A stretch of DNA of 64,000 nucleotides, taken from NCBI RefSeq assembly GCF_013201035.1, contig NZ_CP053707.1, positions 434,001 through 498,000 on the forward strand, read 5' to 3'. Under the pieces are notes generated by a model. That model made no database searches and was not told where the DNA came from. It worked only from the letters and a program-made list of their open reading frames with translations. This DNA comes from Arthrobacter sp. NEB 688. Its GTDB lineage: Bacteria; Actinomycetota; Actinomycetes; Actinomycetales; Dermatophilaceae. The position numbers and the translations under genes were made by a program. Below are positions 16,702 through 24,657 of the stretch, piece by piece; within the stretch, counting starts at the first letter, position 1, and the number at the start of each line of letters is the position of its first letter.

Positions 16702-17165
16702 GCGGGGACGCGACGGTGGAGGTCTTCCGGTTCGACTCGCAGATCCTCATTACTCACCTCACGCGCGAGCCGGGCGAGGGATGGCTCGAGACCGACTACT
16801 ACGAGCTCCTCGCCGAGGACGTCGACGACGAGGACCTCGGACGGGCAGTGCTCGCCGCGATGTACCCCAGCGGCGACCAGCGGCCCGTGCGGGCCGGCCA
16901 CGCCCTCTACCCGGGCCGGCTCGGCGTGCCGAGTGAGGGCATGGTCCTCAACAGTGGACAGTCGGCGACGATCGCCCAACGAGCGGGCGGACCTGTCCAC
17001 GTCGACACCATGAACAGCCAAGGCTCCAAGGGCGCGTGGACGCGCAGCCGAGGCGACTTCACCCAACAGCTGGAAGAGGCGAAGGCCATCCCGCTCGGTC
17101 GCGCCGTGCGTCAGGCACTGGAGGAGTCCCACCGCGTCGAGCCACCTCGGTCCGACGGCCCCTGA
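16698..17165 (+). CDS. Probable immunity protein for the nuclease toxin
   Basis: A 155-residue acidic, soluble protein (ELLAEDVDDEDLGRAVL near residues 37-53) from GTG 16698, four bases overlapped with the toxin stop. It has no signal peptide. Its size, position directly after a toxin and lack of recognisable enzymatic motif fit a cognate immunity protein that binds the toxin C-terminus. I do not recognise a named immunity family. Confidence 0.65.
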   Translation: MSGDATVEVFRFDSQILITHLTREPGEGWLETDYYELLAEDVDDEDLGRAVLAAMYPSGDQRPVRAGHALYPGRLGVPSEGMVLNSGQSATIAQRAGGPVHVDTMNSQGSKGAWTRSRGDFTQQLEEAKAIPLGRAVRQALEESHRVEPPRSDGP

Positions 17166-17372
17166 GCGGCACGATTCGCGGACGCCGTAGCTGCCCCAGT
17201 GCCGCGCCGATCGACTGAGCTGGATCCCATGACATTCGGCGGCCGAGGCCATCCAAGACTCGCCTTGGGCCAAGGACGCTCCCTTGGGCGACCTCCTCGC
17301 AGGATCGAGGCCAGCCGGCGCGCTCCGACTCAACGGTGGCGCTTCGCGCCGATCGCCCAACTGCCGGCACGA

Positions 17373-18161
17373 TCAGCCCTTCGAGCGACTAGAGGGACGC
17401 AGCGGGATGTGACGACAGGCTGACGGTGTGCCACCGCACGTCTCGCAAGCTTCGGGTGGGGTCTCGGCGAGCCACCGATCGACGGTGCGAGGGAGCCACA
17501 CCGGTCGGCCCTTGCCGGTCACCCAATCGGGTTCGGGCAGGAGGTGGCGCTTAGTGCGCACCACGGAGTCGCTGAGCCCGATACGCCGGGAGATGCTCTC
17601 GATCGTCTCCACCCCTTCCAAGCCTGTGGGGGCGGGCCGCGGGAACGGCCCGTGAGGGCGGGTGAGGCGCTGGACGACATGGGCGAGGACGCCGAACTCA
17701 TCGGCGATCGCGGCCAGTGAGCGGCGTTGCTGGCGGGCCTCGACCCAGGCCTCGATCGATTCCCGCGAGGGCAAGGGGCCCCAGTCGCGGGTGGCCCGGG
17801 TGACGCTCTGATGAGAGACCCCGTCCCGTGCGGCGATCTCCTTGACCCGGACTCCACGCCTGCGGTCACTGACCCACCGGGCGCGACGCTCCTCCAGAAG
17901 CACCGGGGACAAGTAGGCGCGGCCCACATGCTGATCGGGCGGCGGGAACGGCCCGAAGCGGCCCGTCGCCTTGAAGACCGCCCGCTCGGAGACCCCTGCT
18001 CGCCGCGCGATGAGCGCAACGGATTCCCCGGCCCGGCGTCGCGCGAGCCATTCGAGCTCAGGGTGGCTCTCCGACACGGTGACGAATCTAATGTCCCGCG
18101 CTGGTTGCAGCCCGGTGCGATGCGGCCGCGTGACCTGATGCACGCTCACACGCTCGCTCAT
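17373..18161 (-). CDS. Tandem helix-turn-helix repeat protein with Cys-His tail
   Basis: A 262-residue basic protein built of repeated helix-turn-helix units: 47-73 (VALIARRAGVSERAVFKATG then GPFP), 106-131 (VKEIAARDGVSHQSVTRATR then GPLP), 149-174 (LAAIADEFGVLAHVVQRLTR then GPFP), and a fourth at 187-232 that ends in an excisionase-like wing and WLPRTVDRWLA. The first residues, MSERVSVHQVTRPH, look like the back half of another unit, and the frame is open further upstream to a stop near 18225, so the true start is uncertain or the gene has lost its beginning. The tail CETCGGTPSACRH could bind zinc. It is probably a DNA-binding protein that reads a long or repeated site; the target is unknown. 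Confidence 0.7.
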   Translation of the reverse strand: MSERVSVHQVTRPHRTGLQPARDIRFVTVSESHPELEWLARRRAGESVALIARRAGVSERAVFKATGRFGPFPPPDQHVGRAYLSPVLLEERRARWVSDRRRGVRVKEIAARDGVSHQSVTRATRDWGPLPSRESIEAWVEARQQRRSLAAIADEFGVLAHVVQRLTRPHGPFPRPAPTGLEGVETIESISRRIGLSDSVVRTKRHLLPEPDWVTGKGRPVWLPRTVDRWLAETPPEACETCGGTPSACRHIPLRPSSRSKG

Positions 18162-18221
18162 GCCGATGACTGGGATCGGCCCCAGAGGAACAGCCGAGGG
18201 TGCATGGCGCGCTCTTCCCGG

Positions 18222-18470
18222 CTACAGGCGAGCCAACCATCCGCTGTCGTGATCCCGCCACCCGCAAAGGCAGCACTCGACGTGGTCCCAGTGCTCCTCC
18301 TCAGTGACCCACTCCTTGTCCAGGATGGGCTCGCCATTGCCCTGCCTGCCGCGCACAAGGCAGCGCGTGACGCGCCGCGTGTCGCGCCCCAAAACGATGG
18401 TGGAGCTGTGGCCGCACTCCGGGCAGTTAATCTCTTCGGGGAAGTCGTACTCGTCAAAGATGTCGGTCAT
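18222..18470 (-). CDS. Small zinc-ribbon protein
   Basis: An 82-residue protein from ATG 18470, beginning MTDIFDEYDFPEEINCPECG. Two cysteine pairs, CPEC (about residues 16-19) and CCLC (about 67-70), are spaced as in zinc ribbons, with an acidic N-terminus and an EEEHWDH segment between. No ribosome binding site is evident, so the start is uncertain. It reads in the same direction as the tandem-HTH gene, 60 bases upstream of it, so the two may share a transcript. The function is unknown. Confidence 0.55.
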   Translation of the reverse strand: MTDIFDEYDFPEEINCPECGHSSTIVLGRDTRRVTRCLVRGRQGNGEPILDKEWVTEEEHWDHVECCLCGWRDHDSGWLARL

Positions 18471-18807
18471 GCTCGACACGGTCCGGTGTGCCGCGGGGAC
18501 GTCAATCAGCCTTGCGAGGGCTGGCCCGAGAGGGTGCAGCTCACTCAGTGACAGGCCCGCTGGCCGTTGGTTTGGTGACTGTATACGTATCCCTCTAGGC
18601 GACTCGGGCGCGCGTCGCCTACCCATGCCGCGGATAGGGCGGTACGGTCAGCCAGCGCTGGGGGCCTAGCGGTAGAGAGCGATATCCAGGTTTACGGTCG
18701 CGTAGAATCTGGTAGGGACAGTGCCACGACATGCTGCTTGATTGGCGGGTCAAGCTGAACTCGCGTGTCATCATCGCGATGAGTTCGACCTTGAGGGGGT
18801 TTGGCCT
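18471..18807. other. Intergenic region upstream of the ATPase
   Basis: A 337-bp gap between divergent genes, with more A/T than its surroundings from about 18570 on. It contains GTATAC near 18583, a -10-like TAGAAT at 18703-18708 without a clear -35, and a 6-bp inverted repeat GCTTGA/TCAAGC at 18736-18755 with an 8-base spacer. No gene is seen. The compositional change suggests that one edge of an inserted segment lies here. Confidence 0.4.
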
Positions 18808-20340
18808 GTGACTGGCCTTGATTTGAATGCTGTTCGGGATATTGTGCGCTCCATTTCGATGGGATCGCGAGTAGCAGAAGATGAGAGACAGGCGCTTTCT
18901 GCATACTTTGTGGAGACAGAGAACTGGCGCAAAGTTTTCGAGGGCGAAGTTGATGTTGTCTTCGCCCCGAAGGGTGGCGGGAAAAGCGCAATATATTCGA
19001 TGCTCATGTCTCGCGAAAGTGCGCTATTCGATCGCGGCATTCTGCTGACCACCGCCGAGAATCCCAGCGGGCAGACCGCTTTCGCTGAGGTTGAAAAAGC
19101 CCCCCCAACTAGCGAAGACGAGTTCGTGGGCCTCTGGAAGACCTACTTCCTCGCACTCATCGCACAGACCTTCAACTCTTACGACATCAACTCTCCGAAG
19201 GCTAACGAGCTTATTGCGCTCTTGGAGGGCGCCGAGCTCGTCAAGCCCGACGGTACCCCGAAGAAGCAGATTCTTCATTTTGTGATGGACTATGTTAAGT
19301 CATGGTTCCGACCGGCCGAATCGGTAGAGGCTGAGCTTCGCATGGACCCTTTAACGGGGATTCCGATAGTGAAGCCGAAGATCACGTTCACGGAGCCTAC
19401 AACCGCGGAAAGATCGAACGGCTTCGTAGCTATCGACGACCTACTACTCAAGGCGGACGAGGCTCTCGAGGCCGAGACGCTAGACGTGTGGATTCTGCTC
19501 GATAGACTCGACGTTGCATTCGCCTCTGAACCGGAGCTGGAGGCGAACGCCCTAAGGGCTCTTTTCCGCGTCTACCGTGACATTCAGGCCCTTGACCACC
19601 TCAAACTGAAGATCTTCCTTCGAAGTGACATCTGGGACGCAATCACGCGGCAGGGCTTTCGCGAAGCAAGTCATATCACGCGCGATCTACGAATCACTTG
19701 GAGCGAGAGCGCCCTAATGCAACTTGTAGTGCAACGCCTGCTCCAAAGCAATGCTTTAGCCCAGCATTACTCCGTGGATCGCGATCAGGTGCTCGCGAGT
19801 GCACAGGCTCAAAAAGCCCTCTTTTACAGCGTCTATCCCGCTCAAATCGACCAGGGAAGCAAGAAGCCTGCCACGTTCGACTGGTGCCTCACTCGCACCA
19901 AAGACGGCACAGGCACGAACGCGCCACGCGAACTAATACATCTCTTATCTGAGACTAAGAACGAGCAGCTTTCTCGATTTGAGATCGGGCAAGCCACCCC
20001 CGAGGGGCATGCCATATTCGATAGGCAGGCATTCAAGGACGCCTTGCCTCAGGTTTCCGAGGTCCGGCTAAAGCAGACGCTGTACGCCGAGCACCCCGCC
20101 CTGCGCTCATATCTCGAGCTGCTGGAGGGCCAGAAGACCCGACACAATCATGCTAGCTTGGCGCGACTGTGGAGCGTTTCTGAGGAACAAGCGCAGGCTG
20201 TTTCCGAAGACCTTGTCCGGATTGGCTTCTTCGAAGCACGCGGAGAGGACTACTGGGTGCCGTTCATGTACCGCCATGCGCTGTCCTTGGTTCAGGGCTC
20301 AGCGGAAGAGGTTGGAACTGTCTCTTCCGACGACGACTAG
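18808..20340 (+). CDS. Sll1717-type P-loop ATPase
   Basis: A 510-residue protein from GTG 18808 (GAGGGGG eight bases upstream). The Walker A motif FAPKGGGKSAIY is at about residues 51-62 and Walker B WILLDRLD at about 228-235, followed by a sensor-like FLRSDIW near 270. The C-terminal part (about 430-500) looks like a winged helix (LARLWSVSEEQAQAVSEDLV). This matches P-loop ATPases annotated as the Sll1717 family, relatives of KAP/STAND NTPases often seen in defence islands. Its codon use (frequent A/T third positions) differs sharply from every neighbour, so it was acquired recently from a lower-GC source. It is a single gene, and its role is unproven. Confidence 0.75.
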   Translation: MTGLDLNAVRDIVRSISMGSRVAEDERQALSAYFVETENWRKVFEGEVDVVFAPKGGGKSAIYSMLMSRESALFDRGILLTTAENPSGQTAFAEVEKAPPTSEDEFVGLWKTYFLALIAQTFNSYDINSPKANELIALLEGAELVKPDGTPKKQILHFVMDYVKSWFRPAESVEAELRMDPLTGIPIVKPKITFTEPTTAERSNGFVAIDDLLLKADEALEAETLDVWILLDRLDVAFASEPELEANALRALFRVYRDIQALDHLKLKIFLRSDIWDAITRQGFREASHITRDLRITWSESALMQLVVQRLLQSNALAQHYSVDRDQVLASAQAQKALFYSVYPAQIDQGSKKPATFDWCLTRTKDGTGTNAPRELIHLLSETKNEQLSRFEIGQATPEGHAIFDRQAFKDALPQVSEVRLKQTLYAEHPALRSYLELLEGQKTRHNHASLARLWSVSEEQAQAVSEDLVRIGFFEARGEDYWVPFMYRHALSLVQGSAEEVGTVSSDDD

Positions 20341-20343
20341 ATT

Positions 20344-20464
20344 GGTCCTTCCAGATGTGGTCGTTCAGCACGAGCACCACCAGGGCCAGGACGGTCACCG
20401 GTGAGCCGAGCCATCGGAGCGCTACCGGCCAGCGTGTCGCCCGCTCCCTGCTCCCCCGGCCCAC
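20344..20464 (-). pseudogene. Truncated membrane-protein gene remnant
   Basis: Reading down from a GTG at 20464, the frame gives a basic start followed by ALRWLGSPVTVLALVVLVLN and DHIWK. This matches the N-terminal membrane helix of a common actinobacterial integral membrane protein, as I remember the pattern. Coding character stops where the frame meets the 3' end of the foreign ATPase gene, after which it only continues as antisense. The gene seems to have been cut by the insertion that brought the ATPase. Confidence 0.45.
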
Positions 20465-20520
20465 GCACAGAGCCTGCCCGAGCAGCCGAGCCTGCGGGTC
20501 ACGATCGAGGATCTACGAGG

Positions 20521-21097
20521 TCACGACCTCGAAACGGCAGCGCGCCAACCGCGTTGGTCGCGAGACTCACGCAGCAGCTCGCCGAAGCCCATAAGCGCCT
20601 CCAGTTGCGCAACGGCGTCTGCGTCGGGTGCTGAACTGTCCGCCGGCAGGCGCCCCGTCAGCCGGAGCACGGCGGCGTCCGCGATGTCCGCGGCGTCCCA
20701 GCCCATCCGACGGTCGGTAGCGGCGTAGTCGGCCAGCAGCGGCAGGGTGCGCTCGCTCGGGTAGAACAGCGTCGCCGTAATGAGGGCGGGTGAGGTCAGG
20801 TGTCCTTGGCACGTCTCGAGCGCGTCGTGCACCGGGTCGCAGAGGGCCTCGTCGTGGCGGGCGATCGCGTACCAGCAGCCCATCACCAGGGGGCGCCAGC
20901 CGCCCGCAAGCATCAGCCGCACCTGCTCGTCGGTCACGGCCCGGCTGCGGCGCGCGACGCTGCAGGACGCTGCGGTCGGCGTCGGCGGCGGCGGAGCCCA
21001 TCAGCTTCATGTAGTGCGGGGCGACGAGGTCCATCCCGCCCAGCTCGAGGAGGCGATCGTCGGCAGCCATCATGGCGTCGGTGTCGGGGGTGCGCAT
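20521..21097 (-). pseudogene. DUF6000-like gene with a frameshift
   Basis: The first part from ATG 21097 reads to GGMDLVAPHYMKLMGSAAAD. The rest, from about 20937, reads VTDEQVRLMLAGGWRPLVMG and on to a stop at 20521, one frame over. Together they fit the DUF6000 pattern (APYYLKLLG, then DEELAALLxGGWR, then a helical repeat-like body). The shift lies between about 20935 and 20975; total length is one base over a multiple of three. A shorter protein could still start at the GTG at 20937 (138 residues) but would lack the N-terminal helix. It is probably a decayed gene, unless the base is a sequencing error. Confidence 0.55.
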
Positions 21098-21138
21098 GCC
21101 CGCAGACCGTAGCCGCCGTCCCCGACCCGCGCCCGGCC

Positions 21139-21339
21139 ATGGCTCATCACCGCTGGAGGCGCTTCCTCCGCCGGCCGTGTCGCCCTGCGCTGCAGACCTT
21201 GCCCGAGGGGACCACGCCGTCCGAGCTCGCCCGAGCGCTCGGCATCCCGCCGAAGACGCTGCGTGCGTGGCTTCGCGCTCAGGGCTGGCAGTCGGTGCCC
21301 TATGAGCGCTGGCACCTCAGCGAGCAGCAGGCAGGCTAG
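21139..21339 (+). CDS. Small helix-turn-helix protein
   Basis: A 66-residue basic protein from ATG 21139. After an arginine-rich start it contains PSELARALGIPPKTLRAWLR (about residues 29-48), a helix-turn-helix like the C-terminal DNA-binding domain of Lsr2 or small Xis-type proteins, and ends in GWQSVPYERWHLS. It could be a regulator or directionality factor for the recombinase gene that begins about 220 bases downstream on the same strand. The ribosome binding site is weak. Confidence 0.5.
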   Translation: MAHHRWRRFLRRPCRPALQTLPEGTTPSELARALGIPPKTLRAWLRAQGWQSVPYERWHLSEQQAG

Positions 21340-21559
21340 GCCCGGCAGCACTTCACCGCTGGGCACCGACGCTCCTAGTTCGCTGGGGCACCGAGGATGG
21401 TCGAACCAGCGCCAGGTGAGGTCGTGTCGGCGGTGCGCTCAAGGCAGGCTGGTACCCAGGCACACAGGTGATGGACTACGCCAACCCTGACCGCTGGAAA
21501 CCCCCCTTTTGAGCGGTCAAGGTTGACGCTGTCCGGCCGTCCTCGCAGGTCAGCCCCCA

Positions 21560-23281
21560 TTGCCACGCGCGAGCGACTGCGCACTGTCTGCGCTCGTGAC
21601 CGATGCGATCACCAGGCCCACCGAGGCCTCACCCCGTCCCCTGCCCACCGCCGCAGACGCTGCGCGCCGTACCCGACTGCACCGACTGCTGCCCGCCACC
21701 GGTGCCGAGCAGCCGCCACGGCCAGCGCGCTCGGTCGCGGAGCGGGTGCTTGCCGGACGCCCCGTGAGTGGTCTCGCCGCGACCGCGCCCGCCGCTGCAG
21801 GTGGCGCGTTCTCCCGTCACCGGCATCTGAAGGTCGCCCAGCCTCCGACCACCGTCCCGCCCGAGCGCATCGCCGGTGCGGCGTTCCTCGAGGAGGCCCA
21901 CCGTGAGCTGGTCAGCTACTCGATGGCGACCGGCACGCGGCGGGGATACGAAGGCCACCAGGCCGCGTGGGTCCGGTGGTGCGAGCAGAGCGACATCGAC
22001 CCGCGGTCGGCGACACCGCATGACGTGGCCCTGCACCTGACCTCCTACCTCCTCGGCGGCGAGGACGAGGCCGTGCGCGGCCCCGACGGGCAGCTGCTCG
22101 CCGCCATCGCCACCTCGACCCTTCAGGTCCGCCTGGCCGCCATCGATAAGTGGTTCGAGGTTGACGGGCGCGCGCGCCCCGGGCACGACCTCGAGGTCAA
22201 GACACTGATGCAGGGTGTGCGGCGGCTCTTCGGGGTCGCCACGACCCGCGCGAAGAAGCCGGTGCTGCTCGCCGACCTTCGGCTGCTGCTCGCGGTCGTG
22301 CGGCAGGCCCAGCTGCGCCCTCGACGGGACCTGGTCCTGGTCGAGGCCTCCCGGCAGTTGGGGGCCACCCCCGGCCAGCTCGCCCGCTTGGACTGGACCG
22401 ACGTGGACCTCTCCGGCGCCGACGCCTACCTGGCGCTGCCACCGGACAGGCGCGGGGGCTCCCGCCGGCGGGTGCGACTGCGCGCGAGCGCATCTCACGA
22501 ACGCTGCCCTGTCGAAGCGCTGCGCGCGCTGCATGAGGCCGCCACGGCCGACAGCACGGCTGTGTTCGGCGACGATGCCGGCAGGCGCCTGACGCGGCAG
22601 GCCATCGACAAGCGCCTGAGGACGGCAGCCAGTGTCGGCGTGGCCGCGCCGAGGGCGAGCACCAAGGCGCTGCGGGATGCGGCGATGCTCACGGTGGGTT
22701 GGTTCGCGGCGCTGCGCCGGTCGAACCTGGCAGCACTGAACTGGTCGGACCTGACCTGGACTCCTGACGGCTCGATCCGGGTGCGCCTTCGACGGTCCAA
22801 GACCGACCAGCAGGGAGCGGGAGCGTGGAACTGGCTGCCAGCCCTATCCGGCGACGCCGCCTGCCCGGTCGCAGCGCTGACCGCATGGCGTGAGCGCGTG
22901 GAGGAGCTGATCGGCGCCGACCCCCGTCACGTTCTCGCTGACCAAGCGTTAATCCCGGCGATGGACCGGCACGACCACCTCAAGCACCGTGGCGAGAGGT
23001 TGCAGCGGCTCCGAGGAGAGGCCGTCAACGAGCTGATCCAAGACCTCGCGGGTCGTGCCGGGCTCGCCGCGCCGGGTGCGACCGGTGCGAGCTCGATGGG
23101 TGGCCACAGCTTGCGCGCCGGGTTCGTGACACAGGCGTGCATCTCTGGCCTGCCGCTGATCGAAATCGCGAAGGTCACGCACCACGCGGACGTGCGCAGC
23201 CTCGGCGTCTACTACCGCCCGACCGACCGTTCATCGGAGAAGACGATCGCGGCGGTAGTGGCCGGAGCCGCCGGGTCTTGA
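21560..23281 (+). CDS. Tyrosine recombinase (island-internal, first of three)
   Basis: A 573-residue phage-integrase-fold recombinase. The N-terminal arm-binding/SAM-like domain spans about 115-200. Catalytic residues are visible: Arg near 384 (FAALRRSNLAAL), Lys near 413 (LRRSKTDQQ), His and Arg near 516-519 (GGHSLRAGF), His near 542 (VTHHADVRSLG) and the nucleophile Tyr near 550 (GVYYRPTDRS). All six key positions appear intact. The start is uncertain: TTG 21560 or GTG 21596, neither with a good ribosome binding site. It converges on two further recombinase-like genes across a perfect terminator, so the cluster may be a separate mobile unit nested in the island. Confidence 0.85.
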   Translation: MPRASDCALSALVTDAITRPTEASPRPLPTAADAARRTRLHRLLPATGAEQPPRPARSVAERVLAGRPVSGLAATAPAAAGGAFSRHRHLKVAQPPTTVPPERIAGAAFLEEAHRELVSYSMATGTRRGYEGHQAAWVRWCEQSDIDPRSATPHDVALHLTSYLLGGEDEAVRGPDGQLLAAIATSTLQVRLAAIDKWFEVDGRARPGHDLEVKTLMQGVRRLFGVATTRAKKPVLLADLRLLLAVVRQAQLRPRRDLVLVEASRQLGATPGQLARLDWTDVDLSGADAYLALPPDRRGGSRRRVRLRASASHERCPVEALRALHEAATADSTAVFGDDAGRRLTRQAIDKRLRTAASVGVAAPRASTKALRDAAMLTVGWFAALRRSNLAALNWSDLTWTPDGSIRVRLRRSKTDQQGAGAWNWLPALSGDAACPVAALTAWRERVEELIGADPRHVLADQALIPAMDRHDHLKHRGERLQRLRGEAVNELIQDLAGRAGLAAPGATGASSMGGHSLRAGFVTQACISGLPLIEIAKVTHHADVRSLGVYYRPTDRSSEKTIAAVVAGAAGS

Positions 23282-23297
23282 TGGGTCGGACCGAACT

Positions 23298-23330
23298 GCC
23301 CGGCCCCTCCGCGTCGCAGAGGGGCCGGGC
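23298..23330. terminator. Bidirectional terminator hairpin
   Basis: GCCCGGCCCCTC (23298-23309) pairs with GAGGGGCCGGGC (23319-23330), a perfect 12-bp stem with a 9-base loop, between the convergent recombinase genes. Confidence 0.85.
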
Positions 23331-23349
23331 TGTCGCTTCGCACGCGCGT

Positions 23350-24657
23350 TCAGTTGAAGTCGTACACGGGGTGCACCTCGTCCTCGATGCCGAGTCGGAC
23401 GTATCGCGCCAGCTCAGCCTCGTCGTAGCGCATCGTGATGGCTGCGGTCTCGGCGAACGTGGCACCGGACCGGACAAGTGCGGTGGATGTGGTCACCCGC
23501 AGCGTCCTGGTGGCGATGAGGCGGCTGGGATCAAGGTCGGGCAGCGCCGACAGGACCAGCTCCCGGATAAGGTGGCGGGCGTTCTGCCTGGTCATGACAC
23601 CCCACTTCCCGGCGTAGTGCGTCGCGAAGACCGGCCCGGAGGTTCGGCCCTGGCGCCGGCAGACCTCGAGCTGGTCTTCCAGTCCACAGGCCGGGCACAT
23701 CGGGTCTGCCCCGCACATCTCGACGTCTGGTTCTACGTGCGGAACGGAACGGACCTGGACCTGCCCCGCACGAAGCTTCGCGACCCGGTAGGTCACCTCG
23801 TACCCGTCGTGGGTGACCCGCACGTCTTCGATGAGCAGGTTGGCGAGGCTGATCTGACGCAGGGCGTGATGGATGCCGAGCGCGAACCATGCGAGGTTGC
23901 GCACCCGTCGGTCGCGCGTGGGATCGCAGTGCACGAGGAGCCTATGAAAGTCCTCCGCCGAGAGGGCGCGCACCTCGCTGGGCGAGGACAGCCGAAGGCC
24001 TGCGCGCCGAGCGGCGCCACGCACCCTGGCGCGCAAGGCGCCGGCCTGGAGCGAGCACGTGCCTGCAGGGATGTCACCGTCGCGCGTCAGGATGCCGTAC
24101 TCCACGCTCTCGGCTTCGATCTCGAGGCGGCGCCCCCGATAGGTCAGATCGCCGTTGGGCCCCGCTGCCACATCCAGCCCCTCAACCTCGGACCAGGTGG
24201 GCACAGCGCCAACTCGCGCCAGGGCCACCAGCCGGCGCAGGGCCAAGTCCGTGATCTCAGGGCGAGGAGTGGCGGCGTGGGCAGCCACTTGGTGCACCTC
24301 GGCGTCTGTCAACGGGCTGATCCGCTCCCTCGGTTCGGGACCGATCCGCTTGAGTGCGCCCAGGTAGCCATCGACGACTGGCCACTTCTCCCCGGTGCCG
24401 CCCAACTGGCGGATGCGCGCACGCAGGCTCTCTACGCGTCGGCTGGCGTAGCTGTGACGCATGCCAGGGCGCTCGGCGAGGAAGGCAACCACCACCTCGC
24501 CCGTGGGCCGCGACGCCTTGGCGCCGTGACGGTCGCAGAAGGCCTCCCATGCGGCCCAGTTCATGCTGTCGGTCTCCAGCGCGGTGTCCGCATAGCCGCT
24601 CCAAGCGAGCTCGTCGGCGAGCATCTGGAGGACGGTCGGTGAGATGTCCCCGTTCAC
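23350..24657 (-). CDS. Tyrosine recombinase-like protein (second of three)
   Basis: A 435-residue protein with the core pattern of tyrosine recombinases: Arg in FALGIHHALRQISLANLL, a Lys in YRVAKLRAGQVQVR, TRTLRVTTSTALVRSGATFA in place of the usual HxLR box, and a terminal ELARYVRLG that supplies a candidate Tyr. A four-cysteine-type insertion (CGADPMCPACGLEDQLEVC) may bind zinc between the first Arg and HxLR boxes. It is preceded by an ATGA overlap with the 510-residue gene, so both are co-translated. Loss of the box-II histidine is seen in some specialised recombinases. It could be active only with its partners. Confidence 0.7.
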   Translation of the reverse strand: MNGDISPTVLQMLADELAWSGYADTALETDSMNWAAWEAFCDRHGAKASRPTGEVVVAFLAERPGMRHSYASRRVESLRARIRQLGGTGEKWPVVDGYLGALKRIGPEPRERISPLTDAEVHQVAAHAATPRPEITDLALRRLVALARVGAVPTWSEVEGLDVAAGPNGDLTYRGRRLEIEAESVEYGILTRDGDIPAGTCSLQAGALRARVRGAARRAGLRLSSPSEVRALSAEDFHRLLVHCDPTRDRRVRNLAWFALGIHHALRQISLANLLIEDVRVTHDGYEVTYRVAKLRAGQVQVRSVPHVEPDVEMCGADPMCPACGLEDQLEVCRRQGRTSGPVFATHYAGKWGVMTRQNARHLIRELVLSALPDLDPSRLIATRTLRVTTSTALVRSGATFAETAAITMRYDEAELARYVRLGIEDEVHPVYDFN

